A stretch of DNA of 64,000 nt from Bursaphelenchus xylophilus. Lineage: Eukaryota; Nematoda; Chromadorea; Rhabditida; Aphelenchoididae. Below the pieces are notes generated by a model. The model ran no database searches and was not told where the DNA came from. It worked only from the letters and a program-made list of their open reading frames with translations. Shown here one piece after another: positions 33,669 through 46,758 of this stretch. The stretch spans positions 4,650,001 through 4,714,000 of the forward strand of contig CAJFCV020000001.1 of NCBI GenBank assembly GCA_904066235.2, in the 5' to 3' direction. Within the stretch, counting starts at the first letter, position 1, and each line of letters opens with the position of its first letter. The position numbers were made by a program, and so were the translations under genes.

Positions 33669-36401
33669 AAATTGTACCAACCGTACACGGTGTTTTTTGA
33701 CGCTAGAAAATTCGGTTGATGTTCAGCTATCCTAGTTCAAAAAATATGTAAAAAGTTTAAAGACGAATGGATGGTCGTTTTTTGAGATTTCCGGTAGTCT
33801 CGCACATGGTACAACTCCTTCAGAAAAAAGCTATAAATTTTTAACGAAACCAATCTTTGACGCGCTCAACAAACTTTGTGGGCGACATATCAGAGTGACA
33901 GTACGGTTGATGACATTCTGCATTAACTATGTGTATTGGGGGCCCATAGATTTTATTTTTGCCGGCTTAAAAACAGAGGGGGTAGTTTTTTCGACACATC
34001 AGAATATTCCAGATAACTGTTAGTTTTCCAAAGAATTATTTATTGTTCAATGATCCGTCTACCACGTACATTTTATTATCATATTGATATATAAGAAAAC
34101 ATAAGGATTCATGATGTAATTACAAATAAGGTTTCTCTTGATGGGCTTCCAAATCTTTTTTGCAAGTATAGTAAATATAATTGTCATAATTGAGCGTTTC
34201 ATCCCATTTTAGGCATCGTTTTTAGCCCACGCTTTGCAGAGGCTACAATCATGATGTTAACTCAAAACTTATGGACAGGAAATCTGGGTTCTTTCGGCAG
34301 AGAAACACACATATGTCTTAAATACTTGATATCTAAGTCAAGCCATAAAAAATTTGAGCGCCGCACTTGACTATTGTGCTTACAATCTTGGTACAAGAAA
34401 ACAGAAAAATACCCAAAGACATACTACCTAATTGCTCACAGTGATTATGTGGTAAACTGAAAATATTAAGATATAAAAATAACTGTGAAAGGGATTCCCA
34501 TACTGGTAGGCAAACAAAGCCCGCTCATCCCACTTTTGCACGTCGAGCCAGCACCTCGCCGTGTTGAGCGTGGAAGAGCTTCAGGTGTGGCGAAGACTTT
34601 GTGAAAAGGTGGGCAACAAAGTGACGAGAGGTTTGATGTCCGTCATGTGATACTGTTATCACATGTTTTCAGGTCCGTCACATGTAGCAACCCGGAGATT
34701 TCGGGCGAAACTTGGTCATAAATTCACTGTAGGAGAATTGACAGTTTTTTGACATGCACTGTGGAATTTTGAGAGCAAAAAATCACTTTTTTCAGGGCAA
34801 ATAGGGGAATGTGCGACGCTTAGATTGAAAAAAAAACTCGATTATTTTGGCCGAGTCTGCAAATCATAACATAAGATTTTCAAAAAATCATGTTTGGGAT
34901 AATTTGCAAAGCAATTGTTTACCAATTTTGCAAAAAATTTTTTCTTGCACCAATTGTTTTGTTATTTCCTGACTACATTCTTGCAATCACGCTCCTATTT
35001 TTCTCCTACGCAACTTCCATCTCTCTACCATAACCCGGTTTCATAGTTCTGGAGACTGGTCGAGGAAATGACGGGACCTTTACCTTCCCTTTACCTGTCA
35101 TAACCTGCCTTCTTTTCCGCATCCAGAAGTCTCCTTGGAGGCGGTCCGGGGATATGACGTTTGGAAAGCCGTTCTTCGTTTTATGGCCTAGAAGTTAGTC
35201 TGGCTGCCTAAGGCGGAGCCCATGATTATTCTTATGTTTTTTCGGATATTGTTTTAAATTTCGGGGGATTTGAAGTGGCCTAGGAATTTTATAGAATATA
35301 AAAAAAATCTTAAAACTTGCAGGCTTCTGTAGCTTGTTTTCAGACGAAAAAATGAAGGTTTAATGCTTAGCATTAGTTGAAACTTGGCACGAATAAAGAA
35401 TAAGAAGCATAGAGCAGATTTTTAGTTTGTGATTTATCCATCGAGATTTTTAGGGCAAAAATATACTGTAATCAAATTTTTAGGATATTATCAAAACACA
35501 GAGCCTCTGCAGAGAAAAAAAATTCGAACCTATTTTACAAGTTTTTTCGAAAAAACACTTTACGTTGTACTTGTACAATATGTAATTAACTTGTAATTAT
35601 TGCAAGATAATATGTTATGAAAGTTTTTCTCTCATTTTCACTGTTTATTCGCTGAAAAGAAATTTCCTTCCAAAATCTCTTCCTGCGGAAGTTTTAAAGC
35701 CTTGCGAAAACCTCTTGCAAGTCTGACCAAATCGTTTCCCAGTAATCTACGTGCTCCCCACCATATTATTCTCAATCCAACCCTGCCCATCTCCCACCCA
35801 AACTCGTCACCAAACTGCCGGTTTGACGTGAGTTATGTCCACAATGTTTTCAATTTGTTTAATCCGTCGTCGGATTAGCCGCATCCATTGAGGGTGTACG
35901 GCGCTTAGAGGGAATGCCCGTGGCGATGATTTTTAACTTAAGAGATCAAATTGCGTAACACTGCGTAATTTCGATGGATATTTCGAGGCTTGTTTGTTTG
36001 AACTGGGAGGATTGGGGCTGCATAAAAGGGCCGGGATAAGGCTGCAGACGTTATGTTAGATAAGTTTTAGGGCCGGAAAGACCGTTGGGTTACTGTAGCT
36101 GACTTGTTTAAGGGGGTGGGAGGAGTGGATTTTAGCTGCTTTAAAAAGACAACGATGAGTTAGGATAAGGCTGTAGATGGTCATACTTACAAACAAGTGA
36201 CAAGGTTACTGTAACAAGTATTTTACTTTTTTTCAATTTTTGTTTGTTTTCTACTTTTTAGTCATCCGTTGTTTTGCCCAAATGTATATTTTTATTTTTA
36301 CGTTTTACCTCAAGGTTCAATGCGTTTCACTTTTCAGTCCCCTATCTTCTTGGGCTTCCATCTTCCTGCTAGATTTCCCCAGGCCACAGAAAAAATACAG
36401 A
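33669..36401. other. intergenic stretch upstream of the neuropeptide gene
   Basis: No gene is supported. 34510-34625 is a GC-richer patch with imperfect fold-back pairing ('cccacttttgcac' against 'gtgaaaaggtggg', and 'cacctcgcc' against 'ggtgtggcg') and could be a degenerate MITE or a structured RNA. Fragments of the 11845-12291 family occur near 34350 and 35380. Confidence 0.35.
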
Positions 36402-37637
36402 ATGCAAAATTGGGTGTGGATCTCACTTCTTTTGGCCATGATATTCTCGATGGTTGTGTGTGCACAGAGAGAAGAGCAGCATGCCGCAAATCCACTGCAA
36501 AGGCAGAACCGGGCAATCATCACCTTGGGCGAACTGCTCGAAAGGACAATGTGGCCCGAGGAAATGTAAGTTTTGCGATCAATTTAAAAATATTATCAGA
36601 TTGTTGGCAATACTTTTTGAAAATACTAGGTGGGTAGAAAATGGCTGGTTACTGTAACTTTAAAGGATTGTTTTTACATTGAATTGCGCTTTGCAGAAAT
36701 CATTAAGATTTTAGTTCCAGATTTGGTAAAATGAGCTATTTTTAGATTCAATAACATAAAAAATTCACATTGTGCTCAAAGTAGCTCAACGTTTTCATAA
36801 AAAAACTTTTCTTCAAACAGAATTCAAAAAAATTTTTTTTCTCTCCGACTCTCCTCATTTCGCGCGCTCTTTCGAAAAAATGATGACACAAGAACTCGAC
36901 TGAAAAGGTGAACTAAAATTTTCAAAAACTGAATTGCAGCTTATGCACAGTATCATGTAAATTTTAGAGAGAATCGACATACCGCGTTTCACACTTTTTT
37001 TCTTTCAAATTCTTTCATTTTTTGATCAAAAAATCTCGATAATTTTTGAAAATCTCCGGTACAGACCCCCCACATTTCAAAAAAAAAACCAAATTTTAAT
37101 TTGCTCCATGGTCATTCAAAATCTGAGCTTTAATTTTTTATGATCTTTAAAAATCTTGACCTCTAAATTATAATCATTTGCCCTTCCAATTCCGCCGGAA
37201 ACGCCAAAAGTTTGGCCGGAAACTTTTCCTTTCAAACCGACTACATGGTCTATAAAACTTTTTCGATGGCCCTTATTATTCATGTCAGGTAAAGCGGACG
37301 AATTTACGATAAAAAGGGCGGGTTTCGGATAAAAGTTTGGCAACAAGCATGAATTTACAATGAAATCATGAGTGGGCTGTAAAAATGGGAATAAGAAAGA
37401 ATGGTAATTTGAACGGAAAGTTGAGAAAATTGGTAAAATACGACAGCTAAAGCTGAATTGCTGATTTCAATTTAAAATTTTGAAAAATAAAAGAAATTTT
37501 TTCCGAACTTTTATTAAGCTCTCTAAAATTTCAGAAGAACAGTAAAAACACGACGAGCGCCCTCCGGAGGTGACAACTACCAGTGGGAGAGTATGATGCA
37601 GTCATTGGACAACCTCCGGAAACCTCGGTTCGGTTAA
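36402..37637 (+). CDS. flp-33: FLP-33-type FMRFamide-like neuropeptide precursor
   Basis: Two exons (36402-36565, 37535-37637) encode 88 aa. A signal peptide (MQNWVWISLLLAMIFSMVVCA) is followed by a spacer and then a dibasic RR site. A single predicted peptide begins APSGGDNYQW and ends SLDNLRKPRFG directly before the stop; the glycine would become the C-terminal amide. From memory, the C. elegans FLP-33 peptide has the same plan: it begins APLEG, follows a dibasic site, is long, ends KPRFG and is the only one in its precursor. That shared layout is the basis for the name. The peptide would be secreted from dense-core vesicles and act on FLP receptors. The internal RK may be a second cleavage site. 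The 969-nt intron contains repeat fragments, including one at about 36835-36965. Confidence 0.85.
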
Positions 37638-38024
37638 GGTTCATGTGCAATATAAGACTTCGACGCCCCGATCTCTCGCACCCATGAATAAAAAGACGTT
37701 GACATCCGCCCCATGCCCTCAATTAACCAGAGCCCACCAAATATATTGTTGTGTATACAGCATCATGCTTTGTAGCCTCCCTTTCTTTGGATCACTCCGT
37801 AATAAACTGTTCGTTTTGTACAAGTCCTTTGAGAGGGGTTCAGCTCAAAGTGAAATGGGGGATTTTGATGAAAATGGATCAAAAAGAAGATTAGAAATAG
37901 CCAAGCGAGGTCCGAGATTTTTAGCAATGATTTGTAGCTTGCTCCTCGGAAGCAGCCAAGATTTTTTGGCCGGAATTGACTTACAATAAATTTTGGTACT
38001 TTTTTTGATAGTGTTGGCGTACTA
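37638..38024. other. 3' region of the neuropeptide gene
   Basis: An AATAAA at about 37686 lies 50 nt after the stop and is a good poly(A) signal. I see no gene in the remainder. Confidence 0.4.
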
Positions 38025-38212
38025 GTCCGTTCGCAAAGTCGCTGAAGTGATTTCAACGACATGTACATTGAGAAAGCTAAATTTCACCTTGCTGTGCGAT
38101 TTCTTGCATTTGCACCGTGCAATAAGTTTTTTTTTTCAGCTGTCGTTCGCAATCTGACTTCTTCTGCACAATGCGAAGGCCAAAAATCACTCCAGCGACC
38201 TTACGAAGAAGC
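38025..38212. mobile_element. diverged MITE, GTCCGGAAAGTCGCC family
   Basis: The inverted ends 'agtccgttcgcaaagtcgct' and 'agcgaccttacgaagaagct' resemble the 25403-25590 element. The internal 'gcaccgtgcaataag' and 'gctgtcgttcgca' blocks are in the same order. The two arms now match poorly, so this copy is old. Confidence 0.6.
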
Positions 38213-41200
38213 TAGTAAAAACATCAACACAATTTCAATTCTAAAACCTGGGCTTTCTTTTGTATGATCACTTTCCCCGGATGTAGGTTCAAGTGCCAAA
38301 GTAATGCGACAAAAGCTGTCTTTGTGAGAATGTCGCGGAAGAAAAAGGTCCAACAAAGTCATTTCTGCGAACTTATAAGACATTTCAGCGGCATTTCTAT
38401 CAGAGGGTGTATCAATTCTACAAAAGAATAAATCTCTTGCACTTAAGATTAGCAGATATATGTACATACAGCCAGAAAATTTTCTGGTCTTCCCCACTCC
38501 GCGTGCTCTCTCGTTAGCAGGAATTGCTGAATCTCTATTGCTGCAAACTGCAGGCTAGAATTTTTAAAATTGACAGAAAATTTCAAAGGGGCGTATTTTA
38601 CATTTTCCACGAACATATAATATTTCCATTGAGATTGAATTTCTCCCTTTGCTTACACCACTTTCCCTCTCTGATTGATCCGCTCTCCCACAGCGATTTC
38701 TCATTTTCCCGTTTCCAAATTTTTTGTAAACAAACCGAAAAAAGGAAGAGGATCCGAGTGTTATCAGCCCGGCGAATCGATGCCGATAAGCCCGAATAAA
38801 TACAAAATATCAACTTTTTATGATACTTTGCCTCCGGTTTGTCTGTTCCGAACACTAAATTCGAAAAAAATCGGATTTGAAACTCTTTTTGGCGGGTTGA
38901 TTGACCTTCAAAGGCCTGTTCCGACACTGATCTAATATCCATTTTGAAGGGCGACTTTTTTGGTTGAATTTTTGCTTTCGGCGGATTTATTGCGCAAGAC
39001 GTTTAGGTTGAGAAATTGGGGGAAATATTGTTAGGCGTATTTTACAAGGGAAGTGCTCGAAGTTCGACACGATTTGACATACATATTTTTTTTGTTTTTT
39101 TGCGAGTTTGATATGAAAATTATCATGATTGTTTTTACAGTATAACGTAATCTTCCCATATAAAATTAATTTTTTCCAAATTGGCTAAGACAAGGCCAAA
39201 AAATGTAAAGCGTTTTCCCTCTCACCGCTCTCAGCTTTTCGTGTAATCTCTCGTCCGCAAAGATCGTTCAATATCTAGGACTTCCCTGAAAAACGAGAGC
39301 TAAAATTTTCAGGAAAAGACATGTGACCTATGTCCGGCGAATATCCTAAATTTAAAGAAAATCTGCATGTTGAACTTGAGGTAATTTCCTTGTTGTTTGT
39401 TTCTTATGTGCTGAATCGGTATTCTGTAAGAAATCGATATTCCTTACAAGATTATCATTGATAATACTGAAAAACAGAAACGAACCTCTTCTCCTTGATA
39501 CTCTCCAACCGCCCTCTCCCTTTTTTGGCAATTTTTTTAGATAACGCGAGCAAAAATTGGACAAAAAGTTAACCATCACGATGCATCCTATTTTGAGTTC
39601 TTTGTGGTTTTCTGTAGTCAATCATTTTATGCCCATCCTTTATTTTAAAGCCCTATTTTCATGATCACCCAACAGTTGCAAGCTTAAAGATTATATGGCG
39701 AAAAAGTTATACAAAGCTGTTCAAGTAGTCATCATTTTGCGGCCAATTTTTATTGCATTCAAATACCATTTTGTTGCAAGTCATAACGACCTAGAAAGAC
39801 TATAAAAAACCCCTCAAAAAAGAGCTTTATCGTATCTTCGCCAGAGGCTTTAACGGATTCCTGGATTTTCATTTTCAACTCTCTTTATATCATTGAGATC
39901 ATAATGACTGTTGTGGGTCGGAAACGCTTCATGAATATTCATTTCCGCAGGTCCCTCTCCTCATGTTTGTTAATAACAACTATCAATAAACAGAAAAATA
40001 TTCATAACTCTCTTGTTTAGCCACCATTCCAACAATAATGTCCTTGGTTTTACTCAGTAACTCCCCCATTTTCTCAATTTTCAAACCGTTTAACCCTCTA
40101 AAAAAGAGTTGCTGTTAAATTGAGGTAATTTTATTTGAATTTGAATCTCCTTGAATGTTTGTTTTTACCCGTCTCGAGGTCAAATCTCCATTTTCTCTCA
40201 ATTCAAACGGAAATTAATTTCGTTTTTAACTTAAAATTCTTCGTAAAATGCGCAACCAGAACCGGGTAGTTGAGCAATCGATGAGTAATACAACCAGCTT
40301 TATTTTTTTACATCTTATTTTCGAGTGGTCGATTTTTTGGTTTGCAAAATACGTCATTCCATACAAAAGAAGTAAATACGTATTTGAGTTGAGAGGGATT
40401 TTTTCGAGGAAAATGTTATTTTAAAATACGTTAAATTTTTGTTTTTTAGGAATAAATAATACGGACATTTTGGTGAAATTTGATACAATTTTTAGACCAT
40501 GATTTTATCAGTCTAACAGTAGGTAAAAGGATATTTTAAGTTCGCCATTTGAAAAAACCCTTTTTTCAAAAATTTCCCAGCTTAATTTTACTTACGTATG
40601 ACGACTTAGTATCCGATATGATCTCAAATCCGTTTTATAATCAATTGTTTACCTTGACTCATTCCCTCTCCCTTATTGTTTTCAAGTCTTACTTCAAAGA
40701 CCAACGGTTTTTTCCCTTCTGATATTGGATTACTCTTACTGCAAAATAAAAAAGAAGAGACTAAGGAAATGCGGGCCTCGGAAACATTAGACGGGCCCAG
40801 TAAATTGGGTTAATGGGAGACTAGGGAAAATGAGGGGAATGACTTGGAAATAGATGAAGGATAGGTCTGCGGAGAGGATCTTTGCAAAGTTTCTTGGTGG
40901 TTTTTTGATAGTCTTTGGTACGATGAGGGCGGGGAAGTGATTGTACCAGATTGAGGGCGTTTTTAAACGTTCTTTATGATGGATGTTGCGTTTTGCAAGC
41001 TTTTTTATGAGTGTCGTAATTTTTAAAATACGCTTTGAGGTGTATGTCTTTTTGCTTTGAAAATAATAACATTATGGCCGAGGTTCGAAAATTTAAAAAT
41101 TACAGACGATTCTCAAGCGTTTCGACTTTCGCATTTCACGGATTAGCCAAAAACCTCGTTATTTTCTACATAGTACAAACTGGAAAACTCTTATGAAACG

Positions 41201-42036
41201 CCTTAGAAAACGCTAGTATAAATCTAGGCTAAATTTCGATAAAATTTTTACATTTTATATTCTTTCTTATTTTACGATAAGTTATTCTTCATAACGCCCT
41301 CCTCATTTCCATCTAATTACCCCAATTTGTGTATCCATGTCAGCGCCTAGAATCCAGTATAAACAAAGTTAGCTTCAGATTTACTCCCATTTCTTCGCGG
41401 GCGCAGTAAAGCCGAGTTCCGCCAATAAAGACGCCACCGAATTTTTATGTTTTTTCCGATTTTTTTTTGTTTTTTCTCGGAGTAAAATTTAATTATTTGT
41501 ATTTGAAATCCGGAACATCTGAACCCCCATGCCCGGAGGAAATTTTCTTAGAACTAATCTTACTACCATTTCTAAGATTTTTTCAAAGCCTTAAGGCATT
41601 AATCTTAATTAAAGAATTCAATTTTAGTCACTGAAAAAGAGATTAGAAGGAAATAAAAAGAAATGTTCAAAGCCGGGTTAACGAGGTCTCTAAGGCCTGA
41701 AGAGGAAAGTCATAGGAACGAAGGGTAGACCAAGGCGTTGCAAATTAAATTTTTGGGTTAGTACCGGCGACTCAAATCGTTTGAAACGCAATAAAATCTA
41801 AGGTGAATGAAAGAATTTGATGATTACTTCAAGTTAAGATTACTCTTGGGTACAAAGGACATATTTCCTAAAATTTTGGACGCGTGAAGCCCCTTGACTA
41901 TTGTTCAATTTAAAAAAAAGATTAACCCTTGCGTTGCCGGTGGGGCCAAGATATTCAACAATCCAAGAATAGGCGGTCGCATCCCCGACAAGTTCTTTTA
42001 TTAGCGAGAAAATCAGCTATGGGCGCTTTTGAAGTA
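38213..42036. other. gene-free AT-rich stretch
   Basis: There is no supported gene. Relics of the 11845-12291 family occur at about 38490-38560 and 39140-39395 (blocks 'tctcgtccgcaaagatcg' and 'aaagaaaatctgcatg'). Four copies of TAAAATACG lie at 38592, 39036, 40422 and 41024. Confidence 0.4.
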
Positions 42037-42126
42037 CAGGGTGCGCCAAAAATATTGGGACTCATAGGCCAGCCGAAAAAAGCTACACGGAATTGATTTT
42101 TGTCCCAATATTTTTGGCGCACCCTG
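42037..42126. mobile_element. 90-bp MITE with near-perfect palindromic arms
   Basis: CAGGGTGCGCCAAAAATATT then 'gggac' at the left, with its exact reverse complement at the right, flanked by TA (42035-42036, 42127-42128). The 25-nt arms are identical, so this is a young insertion. The spacer is only about 40 nt. The CAGGGTG...CACCCTG ends are typical of Tc1/mariner-derived miniature elements. Confidence 0.85.
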
Positions 42127-45100
42127 TAGTTATTTATAGACAAAATCTGTTTATAATAGTGTTTTGCTTCGCTTTTTAATCGTATTTAAATTTTATTCCT
42201 AAAGCCGTCAACAGTTTTCAAGGTCATCAATAAGCCCTCACATTTGATAACAACTCGAAACTTCCCAGAAAACTTTGTCTTTTAGTTCCCAATTTTAACG
42301 TAACGGCCTTCCTTCCAATTCCTTGTAAAGCAATGAGCAAATTAGTCATTACTGTGCAATCATCTTCCCGGGAATATTATCAAAATTAATTTCGTGTTGT
42401 TATTAACAGGTTCTTCAATTCAAGTGCTTCTTGTTTTGCTATTACTCCACGCTAATGACGCGCGGATTGCGCGTAATCAAAGTCTATAATAATACTTGAG
42501 AGTCAATGAGGGAGAAATTGGAAATAGAGGGTGTTGTAATCGGGTGGTTGGAGCAAAAAATAAGTAATCATAAGTACTATAGGTCTGTTGAGAAAGCAAT
42601 CAGCACAATTTCGTAGGATACATGCAGTAAAAAAGGAATTATGTCGCAGCGAAATCTTTTACTTCGCCGGCAAAGACCTTGAGTATTTCAACTGTCCTAG
42701 CAAATTGCAATGTAAAATTATGATGATTTGAGATGTGGTGCAGATAGAGTATTCGTGCCAAATTTGGAGAAAATCGAAGCTGCATATCGCGAGATATCCC
42801 TAGTTTGTCGAAAAGTCATCATAGGGCCTAAAAAATTTTCATGACTTGAAAAAGGTCAAAGAAAGTAATTTTTTCGAAATCAGCAGCCTAGCTATGGCGT
42901 TACAATACTTTCTAACAAGCGGTTTGGGGTTTAATTCACCTATTTTTTTGACCATTCAAATTAATATTGTTATCGTTTCTTTTGCTGTTTTTGGTCTCCC
43001 CTTACCCCACTCACCTCATATTTTCCTCCTCCTACTCCCTAAAAAGCTTCCCCGCCTGGAACCTCCTTGTAAATTATAAAAAAATTAAAAAAACGAGACA
43101 CAATGCAATCCGCGGAGAGGCTGACGTAAATTAGAGTGGACGCGCGACGGCCGGAGGCGATTCGGTCTATCGAATCGCCTCCGGCTCCCTTTTCCCTCTT
43201 TTTCGTAAATTAATTTTCCGTCCACGCAATAGACTGGAGTGAGGAAATTACTTTCAGTTTTACGAATCCCCCTTCCTTTTTCGTCATAACCGCACAAAAG
43301 TGTTCTTTTGTGCGGAAAAGGGCCGATCCGGAGGAATTGGAGAGGGTTTGGAGGGTCGCAAAAAGGGTCTTACTTGATCTCGAGGGTCATGGAGAACATA
43401 CTAGTTCTTCTATTTTTGGGGGATTTTATACATATTCTACATGGGGAAAGCGTGGGAAAAATCAGAAAATGATAATTGAAACTTTGAAAATTCGTTTGGC
43501 GCTGGATCTTATTTTTGATGACTTGGGGTACCGCGTCATCGAATGCAACCACAAAAATCTACGAGTAGCGAGTTGGATGGGACCAAATAAATTCCTTCAG
43601 GTCTTACAATGTTTCGTTTCAGCCATAAAAATTTTTTTTTTGTTTCAGCCATCTAATTTTGTCGCAGCGAAAAGTGGAAAATTTCGCTGCTTTACAGACA
43701 GTCTCATATATAGAAGCTTAGCCCTTCAATTTTTTCGAATTTTGTAGCTCATCTCATCAATTTTATGTAAAAACACAAATTTATATCGAGCTACAGGATT
43801 TCTGGCCAAAATTTTCTTTAATTTTTAGCCTGCTGTCCGATTTGAAGAATTTTTTAATATCATTTCAAAATAACTATAGTAAAAACCGATCCCATTCATT
43901 ATACCAAGCATATTGTGCATTTTCATCATTCAAAATTCACTTCTAAATCTTCATTTTTGTTAATCTCCAGCTATACTGGAACAATGTTTTCGGTTAGAAA
44001 AAAGTAGCTTGCTTTTTTTCATTTTCGAAATCCCTTATTTACCTGCTAGAAAAGGCGGATTATTTTGCAAAAAAGTAAAAATAAAAAAACATGAGTAATA
44101 GCTCTGCTCATAAGCCGCTTTTGGAAGTTTTTACCCATCAAATCGTGTCGATCTTCTACTCGTTTAATCCAAAAAGGTCCCTGTTTTATGAAAAAACTAT
44201 TGTTTTATGTAATCTTGGACTTCTTAAATTGTACTTATGGTACAAGTGCAAAAAGCCCCGATCTTTTTTCGAAAAGGATAAGACTCTTAGGCCTTGTAAT
44301 TGCCTGTTTGAGCTTCTGAACTGTCTTGTATAAAAGGTATGGGAATTTTTGGGAAAATTGACATTTTTACGTAATACCTGTAATAAGTTTGATGGAAAAA
44401 AGGCAGCGAGGCCTTGATTCTTTTGGATTTTTTATTTTTTTACGCCATTAATGGCACTTTGGGCATCTAAAATTGCGATGTTTTACCCACAACCATCACA
44501 AATTATATTATCCATAACAAAAAAGTCGATTTTAGTGAACATTTTGGTATTTTTTTTGAGATGTCTCGGACTTTACAGTCTTTAAAATTGCCATTTGTGA
44601 TATAAAATTGGATCACTTTGCTCAAAAATAAAAAAAAATTATATTATACATGACTACAATGTATAAAGTTTGTGAGATTAGTCGAAAAAAGTGATTTTTC
44701 TGGAACATCGTTTCCTCAAATGTGATGCAGAGCCTTTTATTCCTTGTATTTTACCCCAAAATTATGTTGTCCATGGCAAGGACATCACTTTTCTTCAAAA
44801 ATAAGTTGTTTTCTCCCGATGTCTGGCCCTTTGACCTCTTTTGCACTCTTCCCCAATATTCCTGGTCCCATTCCGCTCCAATCTATCATATAATATAATC
44901 TCCCTCCTTTTCTGAGTAAATAAAAACTCCATAAAAACTGTGAAGGGGTCTCATTTCGATAAACACTTTTTTGACCCTCGCTCATAAAATCGCGAGAGCG
45001 TTTGCCCTCCGGCAGTTTTCGTAACGAGCTTGCGCACCTGTCAAGGAACTGTTGCCGCGATAATTCCCCCCTTTTTTCTCTTTATAACCTCGTTTGCAGC

Positions 45101-45823
45101 GCGTTTATAACAACCGTTTCGAAAAAAGTGGGCGATTCAAAAAAAAGGGGGGTTTACGAGTCCGTCCGATGTTTGGGAGGGGAATTTAGGAGTCGCTGAA
45201 GGTTAGTGGAACAGAATACTTTGTTAAGAAAGTACTTCAGTGTTACCGTAATTTTTGGAAATGTAATTTTTGGGAAAATTTGAATTTTTTGGCCAAAATT
45301 TTAACTAAAAAATGAAAATAATCAGATCTTGATAAAACTTAACGCAAATTTAGATTAGACTTTTATAAGGCATATCTGAGGTTTTGAACACGCATCTTGC
45401 AATATTAATCGAGATTTTATGCTCAAAAACTCACTATTCGCTTGCTTACAACATTCCAAAAAACACCGTATTTTACCTACACAAATATCTACTACCTTTA
45501 AATCAATTTTAGACCTTTTCACCTTCAAATCACTTGATTTTTGAACTTTTGAAACAAATTTCCATTCAGTGTTTTATGGCGTCGAACCTGATCTTTTCCT
45601 TTATCTCCCGATTTAATGCTTCCGGAAAAGCCGGGAATAAGATCGTTATGAGCAACCAGAAAATATTACAATAGGAATGCTTGAAGAAGCTCGAAACGTC
45701 TTTATTCTAGATTTCGATCAAACAAAAACGACTTTATATTGTACTAGGGGATCAGATGTTTGGAAATGACAAAATAATGGAAGCCATCGTATTTTACATG
45801 AAATATCTATTTGGCATTGCCTC
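42127..45823. other. gene-free stretch with strong hairpins
   Basis: Open frames such as 43310-43747 have no recognisable domain. A perfect 15-bp hairpin lies at 43150-43185 (GCCGGAGGCGATTCG, 6-nt loop, CGAATCGCCTCCGGC). An 11-bp one lies at about 43290-43315 (CCGCACAAAAG, loop, CTTTTGTGCGG). Confidence 0.45.
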
Positions 45824-46031
45824 ACAAGGGCTCGGCAAAACCTCGTCCCCTGGTTTCTTCTTGAAACATACACCATTTGAAAGAGCGCAAAAAACTGGTC
45901 TAGAATCACCTTTAATTAGCTGCTAAGATTCTCTTACATACTAGCTAGCGAGCATTTTTTAGTTCTAAGCCAGTCTCACCCTTCTTTCAACAAAACAAAA
46001 TGAATCGATTTCAAAAGCACGGCGAAGCAGT

Positions 46032-46104
46032 GCTTCGGTGGCCTAGTGGGGTAAGGCGCTCTACAAGGAGGACCTGCGGACCAGGTTCGAATCCTCGTTT
46101 GAAT
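46032..46104 (+). other. tRNA-like sequence 1 (probable tRNA pseudogene or tRNA-derived repeat)
   Basis: It has an A-box-like TGGCCTAGTGGGG and a perfect B-box GGTTCGAATCC at normal spacing. The acceptor ends (GCTTCGG and TTTGAAT) do not pair well and the anticodon stem is poor, so I do not call it a functional tRNA. Confidence 0.4.
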
Positions 46105-46758
46105 TTTTGGATTTTTTTTGGCTATTATGGAATGAAGAAGGCTAGCATGTAGTATTTAATTTTATATTGATTTTTGGGGTACCCTAGATTTGTTTTACTA
46201 GAAAAATCGACAGGTTTTTAAATTTTTTGTGATACAGGTGTCTTTGACCCTGCAGTGGGCACCCAAGATGGTTGAAACTTTCAACGGCTTTAATATTTTT
46301 TGCCAGGAATGCCCATTTACGGACAGTACGTGAAAAACGAGCCTGAAAACGGTATACATGTTTAAAACCTCCTAGTATGTCTCGGGTGAGAAGACCTAAA
46401 ACATCGCCTAATCACTCGTTGAGGGCATCGACCTGAGAGTTTCAAGCTCAAAAAAAACTTTATGTTTTTTGATCTTGATTGAAGCCTCCAATGTCATAGG
46501 TGACTAATATTTGTATGAAAAGTGATTATTCGATCTCGTTGGCATCTCACAAGGAAAGTACTTTTATGGGGGCTCCTACTTTTTGACGGGACATATCTCA
46601 AAAAATCAGAAAAAATGCGCTGATCAAGGATATATAAATCTTAGCTGCCCATTTTAGGTTTTTAAGGGTGAAAATGCCCAAAAACTGGTTTAATTTCCCT
46701 ACAAAAGGCAGACATTCGAAACGATAAAAAGAGCACTCGATCTCTTCCTTCGGAAGAG

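Noticed and set aside
43150..43315. miRNA precursor
   Set aside because: Stems of 15 and 11 bp are too short for a standard precursor.
43310..43747. 145-codon + frame
   Set aside because: No domain and no splice continuation; likely chance.
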